Positions 26,015 to 35,105 of a stretch of DNA of 64,000 nt are shown one piece after another. The stretch is from Aquipseudomonas alcaligenes MRY13-0052 (GTDB lineage: Bacteria; Pseudomonadota; Gammaproteobacteria; Pseudomonadales; Pseudomonadaceae), in contig BATO01000031.1 in the NCBI GenBank assembly GCA_000474255.1, positions 1-64,000 of the forward strand. The letters run 5' to 3'. The position numbers and the translations under genes are program-made. Position 1 is the first letter of the stretch. Every line of letters begins with the position of its first letter. Under the pieces are notes generated by a model. It had not been told where the DNA came from. It saw only the letters and a list, made by a program, of their open reading frames with translations, and made no database searches.

Positions 26015-27361
26015 TTACCCAATGGTCAGCAACACCAGGAAAGGCGCACCGAACAGCAGCGTCATCCGGAACGCCTCGGTGAAGACGGCCGTGACCAGCA
26101 CCAGCGCCATCAGCACCAGCCCTATCAGGGTCCCGTAGGGGTAGAGCGGCAGCTTGAACGTCAATGCCTGCTGCTTGCGGGCGTAGTAACGGCGGAAGAA
26201 CAGGTGGGTCACGAAGATCATCAGCCAGGTGAAGATCGCGCCGAACATCGAGATGGCCATCATCAGGCTGAAGGATTCCTCCGGGTAGACCACGCTGAGC
26301 ACGGTCGCCACCGCAATCCCCACGCATGACAGCAGCAGCGCATTGAGCGGGATGCCGGTGCGGGTCAGGCGACCCAGGCCGGCCGGCGCCTGGCCGGCGC
26401 GAGACAGGCTGAACATCATGCGGGTGGTGATGTACAGCTGGCTGTTCATGGCCGACAGCGCCGCCACCAGGATCACGAAGTTCATCACGCCGGTGGCCCC
26501 GGGAATGCCGATGTACTGCATCACCGTGACGAACGGGCTCTGGGTCTTCCCAGCCTCGTCCCAGGGCACGATGGCCAGCATCAGGGCCAGGGTCAGCAGG
26601 TAGAAAACCACCAGCCGCACGATGGTCGCGCGGAACGCCTGGCGCACCGCACGCTCCGGGTCTTCGGCTTCGCCAGCGGCCACGGCGATCATCTCCACGC
26701 TCAGGTAACTGAAGATCGAGATGATCACCGCCACCCACATGCCGCTGAAGCCGTAGGGCATGAAACCGCCATGGTCGGTGTAGTGGTGCAGGCCGTACTC
26801 CCCGCTACTGGAGCCGAACACCAGCCAGACGGCGAGCAGGATGAAGGCCGCGATGGCCGCCAGCTTGATCGCCGAGAACAGGTACTCGGCCTGGCCAAAG
26901 GTCTTCACGCTGACGGAGTTGAGCGCCACCAGCGCACTGGAGAACGACAGGATCCAGATCCAGGCCGGCACGTCCGGGAACCAGTACTTCATATACAGCG
27001 CGATCGCGGTGACCTCGGTGCCCACGGCCAGCACGATGGCCGCCCAGTAGGCATAGCGCACCAGGACGCCCACCATCGGGCTGACGTCATACTCGGCGTA
27101 CGCACCGAACGAGCCGGACGTGGAATGGGCCACGGTCATCTCCGCCAGGCAGCCCATCAGCAGCAACGTGATGAAGGCGCCGATGGCGTAGCTGAGCAGC
27201 ACGCTGGGGCCGGCGTAGCCGATGGCGAAGGCGCTGCCCATGAACAGCCCGGTACCGATGGCACCGCCGATGGCGATCATGCTCATCTGCCCAGCACTCA
27301 GCTGACGGTGAAGGCCCTGTTCACGTTTGGAGATCGAAGCAAATCCAGATGGTTGAGTCAT
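26015..27361 (-). CDS. Amino-acid permease (AAT/APC family)
   Basis: The 448-aa protein has 12 hydrophobic segments. The conserved N-terminal family signature is MSMIAIGGAIGTGLFMGSA, and later parts include SVEMIAVAAGEAEDPERAVR. This is the GABA/AroP/LysP-type amino acid transporter family, driven by proton symport. The start at 27361 precedes a typical cytoplasmic N-terminus (SKREQGLHRQLS). A porin remnant lies 13 bp upstream in the same direction, and a broken Lrp-type regulator is divergent from it. The locus probably once formed a porin-permease uptake unit. Confidence 0.88.
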   Translation of the reverse strand: MTQPSGFASISKREQGLHRQLSAGQMSMIAIGGAIGTGLFMGSAFAIGYAGPSVLLSYAIGAFITLLLMGCLAEMTVAHSTSGSFGAYAEYDVSPMVGVLVRYAYWAAIVLAVGTEVTAIALYMKYWFPDVPAWIWILSFSSALVALNSVSVKTFGQAEYLFSAIKLAAIAAFILLAVWLVFGSSSGEYGLHHYTDHGGFMPYGFSGMWVAVIISIFSYLSVEMIAVAAGEAEDPERAVRQAFRATIVRLVVFYLLTLALMLAIVPWDEAGKTQSPFVTVMQYIGIPGATGVMNFVILVAALSAMNSQLYITTRMMFSLSRAGQAPAGLGRLTRTGIPLNALLLSCVGIAVATVLSVVYPEESFSLMMAISMFGAIFTWLMIFVTHLFFRRYYARKQQALTFKLPLYPYGTLIGLVLMALVLVTAVFTEAFRMTLLFGAPFLVLLTIG

Positions 27362-27374
27362 GTGTGCAGTCCCT

Positions 27375-27641
27375 TCAGAAGATGCTCAGGGGGTATTCGA
27401 TTATCAGCCGCACTTCGTCGCTATCGACGGTGTCGGCCTTCGCCACCTGCTGGCTTGAGCGCAGGGTCGCCTGCCGCACGCGCAACGAGAGGTCGCGCGC
27501 CTTGCCGGATGGCACCACGTAGCGCACTTCGATATCGCGTTCCCAGCGTTGGCCGTCGTCGCCGTAACGGCCATAAGCGGCATGGGCGCCGCCCCGGTAA
27601 TGACTGTCGTCGATGCCATCGCTGGATATGTAGCGGGTCAT
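27375..27641 (-). pseudogene. 3' remnant of an OprD-family porin gene
   Basis: About 88 codons resemble the C-terminal strands of OprD-family specific porins: GDDGQRWERDIEVRYVV, ARDLSLRVRQATLRS and the end DEVRLIIEYPLSIF with terminal Phe. A complete porin is about 420 residues with a signal peptide, so four fifths of the gene, including the 5' end, is missing. An ATG at 27641 has AAGGA 7 nt upstream, so a short product could still be made. No IS or direct repeat marks the deletion edge. It is upstream of and co-directional with the permease. Confidence 0.75.
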
Positions 27642-27778
27642 CACAGGTCCTTGCCGTTGTTCATCTACCGAAAAACCATGAACCAACCGAGGCATAATTT
27701 TCCTGAAAAGTCGCACCCCTTAAACCAGAAAACAGCATAAAATTCTAAGAATCAGAGAAATAACAGAAGGAAATTGCA

Positions 27779-28252
27779 TTGATCAATTTGGATGCCACCG
27801 ACCTGCGCATTCTTCAGGCTCTGCAATACGACGGGCGCATCAGCAACCAGGACCTGGCCGAGAAGGTCGCGCTCTCGCCGTCGGCTTGCCTGCGTGTCTG
27901 CGGCTACTGGAGGAGGAAGGCATCATCAGTGGATACCGCGCGGAACTGAACGCCGAACGATTGGGTGTCGAGTTCGAGGCGATCGTCCATGTGTCGTTGC
28001 GCCAGGACCAGGACGACTGGCACGAGACCTTCATCAAGCGCGTGCAGGAGTGGCCCGAGGTGGTTTCCGGCTATGTCGTCACGGGCGTCAGCAACTATGT
28101 GCTGCGGGTCCAGGCGCGGAACCTCAAGCACTTTTCCGACTTCGTGGTGACACGCTGAACCGCACCGCAGGCATCACCGACATCCGCTCGGAGATCGTGC
28201 TGCAGCGAATCAAGGACAGTCATACCCTGCTCGACCTGATGCTCAGGAAGTG
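27779..28252 (+). pseudogene. Lrp/AsnC family regulator with two frameshifts
   Basis: The conceptual protein (about 157 aa) begins at TTG 27779 with LDATDLRILQALQYDGRISN, a typical Lrp helix-turn-helix start, with GAAGGA 8 nt upstream. After SPSACLR (about 27896) the frame changes to LLEEEGIISGYRAELNAERL, and after FSDFVV (about 28150) it changes again to TLNRTAGITDIRSEIVLQ and the stop at 28252. Each shift equals one missing base. The first falls in the family's usual CLRRVRLLE segment. The gene is non-functional as read. It is divergent from the porin remnant and permease and overlaps the antR end by 10 bp. Confidence 0.85.
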
Positions 28253-29247
28253 AAGGAAGCCTTGCCGCGCGCCAGGCTCTGCGAGGGCTGTTCGCCAAAG
28301 GCCTGCTGATAATCGCTGGCGAACCGGCCCAGGTGGGTAAAACCCCAACGGGTGGCCGTGGCGGCAACCGTGTAGACACCGCGCTCCTCCAGCAGATCGC
28401 GACGCACGCCGTTCAGGCGCAAGCGCTTCAGATAACCCAGCGGCGACACCCCGAACCGGCGCTTGAAGCCCTCATGCAGCCGCTGTGGCGATACACCGGC
28501 TACCGCCTGGATCTCCATCAGGGTCAGCTCATTCTGGGCATTGCGCTCGATGAACTCGCGAGCCTTGCCCACGTATGCCGGGCAACGGGGCTCACCGACC
28601 TGGGCCAGTGCAGCGGAATAGTTATTGGGTTGCGACAGAAGCAGGCCCTTGATCAGGCTGCTCTCCAGGTCGCGGGCCAACAGCAACTGACTGGTGATCG
28701 GGCTGGCCTGCTCCAGCTCATCGGCCAGGTAACGCACCATTCGCCACCAGCCGGCGGTCGCCCCCTGCTCGGCATCGACGCGGGCATCGAAATGCACCGG
28801 TGCTTCGACCGGCTGCTGCAGCAAGTGCTCGAGCACCTGCTGCATCGATTGGCAAGGAATCACCACCTGCAGCTTGCGGCAGTCAGCGGCGATGGTCAGG
28901 CGTTGCTGCTCACGGGGGCAAACGATGATCCCGGTCTGGGTATCGGAACCATGCACCTGCCGGCCCTGACGGATTTCCTGCTCGCCATCCAGCGGCAGGC
29001 TGATGCTGTAGCTGGCAAACCCCTCGCGCGCCTCCACGCCTATCACCACCTCGGTGCCGTAGTGGATGCGCCCGATAACGGTGGACAGCGGCCCCAGCCG
29101 ACTGGCGGCATGCTCGAAGGCCAAGGGGTGCTCGGCACTCACCGACAGGCTGTGGGGGCCGGCGATCGCCGTCATCCAATCACGGGCACCGCCGATGTCG
29201 CGCAGGCTGGCTTTGAGTCCCGAAGCACAGGGGTGAGAAAACGGCAT
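28243..29247 (-). CDS. antR: AraC/XylS-type activator, probable AntR
   Basis: This 334-aa protein has an N-terminal AraC-binding-like (cupin_6) sensor domain (about 40-200) and a C-terminal AraC domain with IQAVAGVSPQRLHEGFKRRF and ATATRWGFTHLGRFASDYQQ. It belongs to the XylS/BenR/AntR type of aromatic-acid-responsive activators. The start at 29247 has GAGGAA 7 nt upstream. It is divergent from antA, 182 bp away, the usual arrangement for an anthranilate-responsive activator. The name rests on context; direct identity to characterised AntR was not measured. Confidence 0.82.
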   Translation of the reverse strand: MPFSHPCASGLKASLRDIGGARDWMTAIAGPHSLSVSAEHPLAFEHAASRLGPLSTVIGRIHYGTEVVIGVEAREGFASYSISLPLDGEQEIRQGRQVHGSDTQTGIIVCPREQQRLTIAADCRKLQVVIPCQSMQQVLEHLLQQPVEAPVHFDARVDAEQGATAGWWRMVRYLADELEQASPITSQLLLARDLESSLIKGLLLSQPNNYSAALAQVGEPRCPAYVGKAREFIERNAQNELTLMEIQAVAGVSPQRLHEGFKRRFGVSPLGYLKRLRLNGVRRDLLEERGVYTVAATATRWGFTHLGRFASDYQQAFGEQPSQSLARGKASFTS

Positions 29248-29352
29248 AGTCAGTTCCTCAAGGCAGAGCGGCTTATCGTTGTTATGCCGCAAAGCATAGG
29301 GCGGCCGGGCGCTCTTTCGCCATAGGCGCCACGAAAACCGGCCAGGGTTGGA

Positions 29353-29366
29353 TGCAAAAGCGGATA
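29353..29366 (+). promoter_or_regulatory. XylS/AntR-like half-site TGCA-N5-GGATA
   Basis: The site TGCAAAAGCGGATA lies 64 bp upstream of antA. XylS-type regulators bind TGCA-N6-GGNTA; this copy is one base shorter in the spacer. A possible -10 element TAATTC lies at 29390-29395. A clear second half-site at 21 bp was not found. Confidence 0.5.
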
Positions 29367-29429
29367 GAAGCCGGGACAGGGGCTGGGTCTAATTCGGTGG
29401 CATCGGCCCACAACAACAAGGTACGCCTG

Positions 29430-30824
29430 ATGACCTCCCGATCCCCCGCTCAATGGCAACGTTTCGTCGAAGGGTGCCTGGACTTCCGCCCCGTGGAAGG
29501 CATTTACCGCATCGCCCGCGACATGTTTACCGAACCCGAACTGTTCGACCTCGAGATGGAACTGATCTTCGAGAAGAACTGGATCTACGCCTGCCACGAA
29601 AGCGAAATCGCCAAGCCCCATGACTTCGTCACGATCCGCGCGGGCCGCCAGCCGCTGATCATCACCCGCGACGGCGAAGGCCGGCTCAATGCCCTCATCA
29701 ACGCTTGCCAGCATCGCGGCACCACCCTCACCCGGGTCATGAAGGGCAACCAGAGCACCTTCACCTGCCCCTTTCATGCCTGGTGCTACAAAAGCGACGG
29801 GCGCCTGGTCAAGGTCAAGGCGCCGGGGGAATACCCGGCCGACTTCGACAAGGCCAGCCGCGGCCTGAAGAAGGCACGCATCGAAAGCTACAAAGGCTTC
29901 GTGTTCGTCAGCCTCGACACCGAAGGTGTCGACAGCCTCGAGAGCTACCTGGGCGATGCCAAGGTGTTCTTCGACATGATGACCGCCCAATCCCCCACCG
30001 GTGAGCTGGAAGTGTTGCCTGGCCGCAGCAGCTACACCTACGAGGGCAACTGGAAGCTGCAGAACGAAAACGGCCTCGACGGCTATCACGTCAGCACCGT
30101 GCACTACAACTACGTGGCCACCGTGCAGCACCGGCAGCAAGTCAACGCCGAAAAAGGACACGCCGCTGGCGACACCCTCGACTACAGCAAGCTCGGCGCC
30201 GGAGACAGCGCCACCGACGACGGCTGGTTCGCCTTCGACAACGGCCACAGCGTGCTCTTCAGCGAAATGCCCAACCCCTCGGTACGCCCCGGCTACGCGA
30301 GCATCATGCCGCGCCTGGTGGAGGAATACGGCCAAGGCCGCGCCGAATGGATGATGCACCGCCTGCGCAACCTCAACGTCTACCCGAGCATGTTCTTCAT
30401 CGACCAGATCAGCTCGCAGCTGCGCATCGTCCGCCCCCTGGCCTGGAACAAGACCGAGGTTCATAGCTTCTGCCTGGGCGTGAAAGGCGAATCCGACGCC
30501 GACCGGGAAAACCGCATCCGCCAGTTCGAGGACTTCTTCAACGTCTCCGGCATGGGCACACCGGATGACCTCGTGGAGTTCCGCGAAGCCCAGCGTGGCT
30601 TCCAGGCGCGCCTGGAACGCTGGAGCGACATCTCCCGGGGCGCGGGTCACTGGGTCGAAGGGGCGACGCCCAACAGCGAGGCGCTGGGGATAGCCCCGGT
30701 GCTGACCGGCATCGAATTCACCCACGAAGGGCTCTACGTGAATCAACATGGAGCCTGGCAGCGTTTTCTACTCGACGGACTGGCCCGCAAGGCCGCCGCG
30801 CTCATCGATGTGCAGGAGCTCTGA
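29430..30824 (+). CDS. antA: Anthranilate 1,2-dioxygenase large subunit
   Basis: The 464-aa alpha subunit is the usual AntA length. It catalyses dioxygenation of anthranilate to catechol with loss of CO2 and ammonia. The Rieske 2Fe-2S ligands are C93, H95, C113 and H116 (NACQHRG and TCPFHAW). The mononuclear-iron segment is NGLDGYHVSTVHYN. The sequence agrees closely, from memory, with P. aeruginosa AntA through the Rieske and C-terminal parts (GTPDDLVEFREAQRGFQARL). The start at 29430 gives MTSRSPAQWQRF. antB follows after 3 bp. Confidence 0.93.
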   Translation: MTSRSPAQWQRFVEGCLDFRPVEGIYRIARDMFTEPELFDLEMELIFEKNWIYACHESEIAKPHDFVTIRAGRQPLIITRDGEGRLNALINACQHRGTTLTRVMKGNQSTFTCPFHAWCYKSDGRLVKVKAPGEYPADFDKASRGLKKARIESYKGFVFVSLDTEGVDSLESYLGDAKVFFDMMTAQSPTGELEVLPGRSSYTYEGNWKLQNENGLDGYHVSTVHYNYVATVQHRQQVNAEKGHAAGDTLDYSKLGAGDSATDDGWFAFDNGHSVLFSEMPNPSVRPGYASIMPRLVEEYGQGRAEWMMHRLRNLNVYPSMFFIDQISSQLRIVRPLAWNKTEVHSFCLGVKGESDADRENRIRQFEDFFNVSGMGTPDDLVEFREAQRGFQARLERWSDISRGAGHWVEGATPNSEALGIAPVLTGIEFTHEGLYVNQHGAWQRFLLDGLARKAAALIDVQEL

Positions 30825-30827
30825 ATC

Positions 30828-31319
30828 ATGAATGCCGAGCTTCAATACCGGGTCGAACAATTCCTCTTCAACAAGGCCGCCTTGTGCGACGCCCAGGACT
30901 GGGACCGCTACCTGGCACTGTTCAGCGAAGACAGCGAATTCCACCTGCCACAGTGGGACTCGGAGCACGTGTACACCACTGATCCGAAAACCAGCATGTC
31001 GCTGATCTACTACGCCAACCGCGGCGGCCTGGAAGACCGGGTGTTCCGCCTGCGCACCGGCAAGGCCGCCTCGGCCACGCCCATGCCGCGCACCCTGCAC
31101 CAGGTCGGCAACGTCCGTATCAGCGCACTCGCCAACGGGGATCTCGAGGTCAAGGCGAACTGGCACACCCTGTTCCACCGCCTCGCCAGCACCGACCAGT
31201 TCTACGGCCACGCCACCTACCATCTGCGCCCCCATGGCGACAGCTGGCTGATCAGCCGCAAGCATGTGCTGCTGCTCAACGACACCATCAACTCGGTGCT
31301 GGATTTCTACCACCTCTGA
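30828..31319 (+). CDS. antB: Anthranilate 1,2-dioxygenase small subunit
   Basis: The 163-aa beta subunit has the usual AntB length and the NTF2-like ring-hydroxylating beta fold. It starts NAELQYRVEQFLFNKAALCD and ends SWLISRKHVLLLNDTINSVL. It has a structural role in the alpha3beta3 dioxygenase and no catalytic residues of its own. The gene starts 3 bp after antA with GGAG upstream, and antC begins 19 bp after its stop. Confidence 0.93.
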   Translation: MNAELQYRVEQFLFNKAALCDAQDWDRYLALFSEDSEFHLPQWDSEHVYTTDPKTSMSLIYYANRGGLEDRVFRLRTGKAASATPMPRTLHQVGNVRISALANGDLEVKANWHTLFHRLASTDQFYGHATYHLRPHGDSWLISRKHVLLLNDTINSVLDFYHL

Positions 31320-31338
31320 CTGCACGAGACTCCAGGTC

Positions 31339-32358
31339 ATGACACACAAGGTTGCCTTCAGCTTCGCCGACGGCAAGACCCTGTTCTGCCCCGTGCAGAA
31401 CGATGAAATCCTCCTCGACGCCGCTTTGCGCGCCGGCATCAAGATCCCCCTGGATTGCCGTGAAGGCGTCTGTGGCACCTGCCAGGGCCGCTGCGAAAGC
31501 GGCCGCTATACCCAGGACTATGTAGATGACGAAGCCCTGAGCCCGGCCGACCTGGCCCAGGGCCGAATGCTCACCTGCCAGACCCGCGTGCACTCCGATG
31601 CCAGGTTCTATTTCGACTTCGACTCCAGCGTCTGCCATGCCGCTGGCCCCGAATGCATCACGGCCACTGTGCGCGAGGTCGTGCAGGTCTCCGACAGCAC
31701 GGCACTGCTGTGGCTCGATGCCAGCCAGTTACCCCGCCAGCTGGACTTCCTCCCTGGGCAGTACGCACGCATGCGGGTGCCGGGCACCGACACCTGGCGG
31801 GCGTACTCCTTCGCCAACCGACCTGGCGCTAGCAACCAGCTGCAGTTCCTCGTGCGGCTGCTGCCCGATGGGGTGATGAGCCGCTACCTGCGCGAGCGCT
31901 GGCAGCCCGGCGACATCCTCGAGCTCGAAGCGCCCCTGGGCAGTTTCTACCTGCGCCAACTGGAGCGCCCCGTGGTAATGGCGGCGGGCGGCACCGGGCT
32001 TTCGGCCTTCCTCGGGATGCTCGACGACATGGCGGAGAGCGGCCCCCATGGGCAACCGGTCACGCTGTTCTACGGGGTCAACCAGGAGGCCGACCTGTGC
32101 GAGCTGGAGCGCCTGGCCAGCTATCACCAACGCATCCCGGGGTTCACCCTGCATACGGTGGTCAACCAGCCCGGCGAGGCCTGGAGCGGCAAGCGGGGCT
32201 ATATCCCCGAGCACCTGGATGTTCCCCTCGAGCCCGAGCAGAACTTCGACCTCTATGTGTGCGGGCCGCCTCCAATGGTCGACGCAATCAAGCAATGGGC
32301 CACCGACCATTGCGTCACCGGAGCTCGGATATTCGCCGAAAAATTCATAGGCAGTTGA
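31339..32358 (+). CDS. antC: Anthranilate 1,2-dioxygenase electron-transfer component
   Basis: This 339-aa reductase passes electrons from NADH to the AntAB oxygenase. The N-terminal 2Fe-2S ferredoxin domain uses C40, C45, C48 and C80 (DCREGVCGTC then LTCQ). It is followed by an FAD domain (RAYSFANRPG) and an NAD domain (VMAAGGTGLSAFLG and YVCGPPPMVD). This order, ferredoxin first, is that of BenC/AntC. The start at 31339 places the ferredoxin fold at residue 3. Confidence 0.93.
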   Translation: MTHKVAFSFADGKTLFCPVQNDEILLDAALRAGIKIPLDCREGVCGTCQGRCESGRYTQDYVDDEALSPADLAQGRMLTCQTRVHSDARFYFDFDSSVCHAAGPECITATVREVVQVSDSTALLWLDASQLPRQLDFLPGQYARMRVPGTDTWRAYSFANRPGASNQLQFLVRLLPDGVMSRYLRERWQPGDILELEAPLGSFYLRQLERPVVMAAGGTGLSAFLGMLDDMAESGPHGQPVTLFYGVNQEADLCELERLASYHQRIPGFTLHTVVNQPGEAWSGKRGYIPEHLDVPLEPEQNFDLYVCGPPPMVDAIKQWATDHCVTGARIFAEKFIGS

Positions 32359-32425
32359 ACCCAGGGCCAGCGCCGACCCAGCACACTCCCCATCATTCCG
32401 CAGCACCCGAAGGGAGCCCAACGCC

Positions 32426-33301
32426 ATGAGTCGCCCCCAAGATCCAGCTGCACTCGCCGCCTATTTCGAAGCCCAGTACAACGCCCGCGCGAGCGTCGAC
32501 AACTATGAGCGATACCCGCTCCTGTACCGCGAACTGAGCGACAGCGCCCACGCTTCCCTGCCCTGCCACCGCGATGTGCCCTACGGTCCCGGGGCGAATG
32601 AGAAGCTGGACATCTTCCCCGGCAGCCAGCCAAACGCGCCGGTGCTGCTGTTCGTCCATGGCGGCTATTGGCGCGCGCTTTCCAAGGCCGACTCCGCTTT
32701 CATGGCGCCGGCCCTGACGGCTGCCGGCGCCTGTGTCGCGGTGCTTGAATACGACCTGGCACCGGCAGTGACGCTGGACCATATCGTCGACCAGACCCGC
32801 CGTGCGCTGGCCTGGCTGTACCGGAACGTCGGTGAATTCGGCGGTGCCCCCCAGCGGCTCTACGCGAGCGGCAGCTCCGCCGGCGGCCACCTCACCGGCA
32901 TGCTTCTGGCCGGTGGCTGGCACGCCTCATACGGGGTGCCCGACAACGTGCTGCGCGGGGCCCTGCCCATCAGCGGCCTGTTTGACCTGGACCCGTTGCG
33001 CAGCACCTACGTCAACGACTGGATGCAGTTCGACGCCGATTACGCCCGTCGCAACAGCCCGCTGTTCCACCTGCCAAGCGCAGGCAGCGGTGAGCTGGTA
33101 GCCAGCTACGGCGCACTGGAAAGCGAGGAGTTCGCCTGGCAATCGGCCGAGTTCCTGGCCGCCTGGCGGCGGAACGGTTTCGAAGGCCGCACACTCGCAG
33201 TGCCTGGCAAGAACCACTTCGATGTCGTGCTCGAACTGGGCGAACCGGGCAGCCCTCTGTACCAGGCCATCTGCCAGCTGATGAAGCTCGACGCTCAATA
33301 G
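32426..33301 (+). CDS. Alpha/beta hydrolase, kynurenine-formamidase-like
   Basis: The 291-aa protein has the HGGYW motif (H78-W82), the hallmark of the alpha/beta-hydrolase-type arylformamidases. The nucleophile elbow is GSSAG (Ser151), with a C-terminal His in GKNHFDVV. These enzymes hydrolyse N-formylkynurenine or related N-formyl anilines. It lies 67 bp after antC in the same direction (RBS GAAGGGAG), so its likely job is to produce anthranilate or kynurenine feeding AntABC. N-formylanthranilate deformylation is an alternative. It is unrelated in fold to the usual bacterial metal-dependent KynB. Confidence 0.8.
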   Translation: MSRPQDPAALAAYFEAQYNARASVDNYERYPLLYRELSDSAHASLPCHRDVPYGPGANEKLDIFPGSQPNAPVLLFVHGGYWRALSKADSAFMAPALTAAGACVAVLEYDLAPAVTLDHIVDQTRRALAWLYRNVGEFGGAPQRLYASGSSAGGHLTGMLLAGGWHASYGVPDNVLRGALPISGLFDLDPLRSTYVNDWMQFDADYARRNSPLFHLPSAGSGELVASYGALESEEFAWQSAEFLAAWRRNGFEGRTLAVPGKNHFDVVLELGEPGSPLYQAICQLMKLDAQ

Positions 33302-33334
33302 GGGCTCGGCCATCAGCGGGCCAGCACGGCCTTT

Positions 33335-34105
33335 TCATCGCCCGGGGGCCTGTTCATAACGACGCTGGATGCGCTCCACCTCGCCCGAACGGCGCAACTG
33401 CTCCAGGGCACGGCCCCAGGCGGCGACCACCGCGTCGTCACTGTCGAGGCTGAAGGCGATGTACAGCGATGAGCGATACAGCTCCACGGGAATGCGCCGC
33501 AAGGTGCCGGGGGCGATGCCCAGTTGGCCGCTGTAGTAGGCCACCCCCGCGTCGGTGTCGCCGGCGATCACCGCTGTGCGCCCGGCCAGCAGCATGCGGT
33601 AGAGCTGCTGGCTTTCGGCGGCGCTGCGGTCGAGGTTGTCGAAGCCCTGGGCGGCCAGCGTCTGCGGCACCAGGCCGGCGTGGCGGGTGGTGATCTGCGG
33701 GGCGCGGCGCAACTGCGCCAGGGAATCCAGCGGCTCGGCGGCATTGGCCAGTTGATAGGGATAGATGCTCTCTTCCACGATCGGCCCCACCCACTTGTAC
33801 AGAAGCTCGCGCTCCGGCGTGCGGAACATCGAATACATGATGGTCCTGGGGCGGGTGCGCAGTTCGAGGGCGGCACGCATGCTCGGCAGCACCGCCACGG
33901 AGAAGTCATCCCCGGTCAAGGCCATGATGGCCCGGACGATATCCGTGGCCATGCCGGTGAGCCGGCCATCCTGCTGGTAGTTGTAGGGCGCCCACTCCTC
34001 GGTGACGACCTGGTACTGCGCCGCCCTGGCGGGGAGGCAGAGCAGCAGGCACAGCAAGGTTGCACCGAGTCTCGAATACGTCACGGGGGCGGCCTGGCGC
34101 TCCAT
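33335..34105 (-). CDS. Periplasmic solute-binding protein (SBP_bac_3-like), orphan
   Basis: The 256-aa protein has a signal peptide (LGATLLCLLLCLPARAAQ) and a type-2 periplasmic-binding fold starting YQVVTEEWAPYNYQQDGRLT. The start resembles the group found next to diguanylate cyclases or amino-acid ABC systems. No permease or ATPase gene is adjacent, so it may be an orphan sensor-like protein. The ATG at 34105 is used; a GTG seven codons downstream would give a shorter signal peptide and is also plausible, since neither has a strong RBS. It is divergent from the PhyH gene. Confidence 0.75.
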   Translation of the reverse strand: MERQAAPVTYSRLGATLLCLLLCLPARAAQYQVVTEEWAPYNYQQDGRLTGMATDIVRAIMALTGDDFSVAVLPSMRAALELRTRPRTIMYSMFRTPERELLYKWVGPIVEESIYPYQLANAAEPLDSLAQLRRAPQITTRHAGLVPQTLAAQGFDNLDRSAAESQQLYRMLLAGRTAVIAGDTDAGVAYYSGQLGIAPGTLRRIPVELYRSSLYIAFSLDSDDAVVAAWGRALEQLRRSGEVERIQRRYEQAPGR

Positions 34106-34265
34106 GCGGTTGATGACCGAAGACGTAATCCAAGCATAGATTCGTGCCCCGCGCACAGGCCCATTGGCACCTGTCGTGCCCCAACCGAAAGACAGCACTT
34201 GCCCATCCTCCGGCTCTTGCCCGATGCTTCCGCCCTTTCGGGCTGATAGGGACATCGGGCACACC

Positions 34266-34928
34266 ATGACTGACCGCGAACAACTCCACCGAGATGGCTA
34301 CGCCCTGCTGCGCCAGGCGATCCCAGCCGGGTGGCTGGACGAGCTGCGCACCCTGTTCGACGCCGGGGTCAAGCCTTCGGACCAATGGCCGGTGCCCCGG
34401 GGCCGGGACTGGCGCCACTCCCTGCTGGACCTGGAGCCCAGGGTCCAGGCCCTGTGCCGCCTGCCAGCGGTACTGGCGGCGGTGGGCGAACTGATCGGCG
34501 AACGCTTCTTCCTCGCCCAGGTGGAAGGCCGCGAACCCTTGGCCGGCGGCGGCTACCAGCAATTGCACCGTGACCTCTCGGCACAGCGCCCCGGCGACAC
34601 CATCAACGCCCTGGCCTACCTCGACGACTACGGCCCCGACAACGGCGCGACGCGCATCGTCCCCGGCAGCCACCGCCCGGCGGCGGGAGAACCGCCGCTC
34701 GACGTCAATGACGAAACCCGCACCCTGCAGCTCTCGGGCAACGCAGGGGACATCCTGGTGTTCGACGCCGACCTGGTGCACGCCGGCAGCCTCAACACCC
34801 TCGGCGGCCGCCGTCGCACCCTGCTGATCGGCTATTGCGCCGAACCCCTCTACGCCTCGTACCTGGACACACGGCAGCTGCGCGGTATCCGCATGGACGC
34901 CCAGGAGCGTTTCGATCCCGCGGGGTAG
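34266..34928 (+). CDS. Phytanoyl-CoA dioxygenase (PhyH) family protein
   Basis: The 220-aa protein resembles Fe(II)/2-oxoglutarate oxygenases of the PhyH family. It starts with LHRDGYALLRQAIPAGWLDE; the metal-binding HxD is in QLHRDLS, the distal His in LVHAGS, and the 2-oxoglutarate-binding Arg probably in GGRRRTL. It hydroxylates an unknown small molecule in the cytoplasm. The start at 34266 precedes the family's usual N-terminus. It is divergent from the solute-binding-protein gene. A repeat and a hairpin follow its stop. Confidence 0.85.
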   Translation: MTDREQLHRDGYALLRQAIPAGWLDELRTLFDAGVKPSDQWPVPRGRDWRHSLLDLEPRVQALCRLPAVLAAVGELIGERFFLAQVEGREPLAGGGYQQLHRDLSAQRPGDTINALAYLDDYGPDNGATRIVPGSHRPAAGEPPLDVNDETRTLQLSGNAGDILVFDADLVHAGSLNTLGGRRRTLLIGYCAEPLYASYLDTRQLRGIRMDAQERFDPAG

Positions 34929-34943
34929 CACCGAGCGTGCCGT

Positions 34944-34978
34944 GATGGGTTTCGCTTCGCTCTACGCCATCCTACGAA
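34944..34978. repeat. Single copy of the GTAGGATGGCGTAGAGCGAA repeat
   Basis: The 35 bp are the reverse complement of a sequence found at about 54847-54882 and 55088-55122. This copy stands alone, 16 bp after the PhyH stop. Confidence 0.7.
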
Positions 34979-34984
34979 CAGCCG

Positions 34985-35002
34985 CAGCCCCGCGTGGGGC
35001 TG
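34985..35002. terminator. Strong hairpin after the PhyH gene
   Basis: CAGCCCC (34985-34991) pairs with GGGGCTG (34996-35002) around GCGT. The hairpin is 57 bp after the PhyH stop. There is no U-tract, so termination is only probable. Confidence 0.45.
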
Positions 35003-35105
35003 TGCGCAACGATTGAGTCGGGCACCATTTTCGCGGCGCACTGTCGTACCTCAGCGGCCTCAGTCGTGCAATCGAGCGCTGATTCCCCACACTGAGGACC
35101 TTCCC

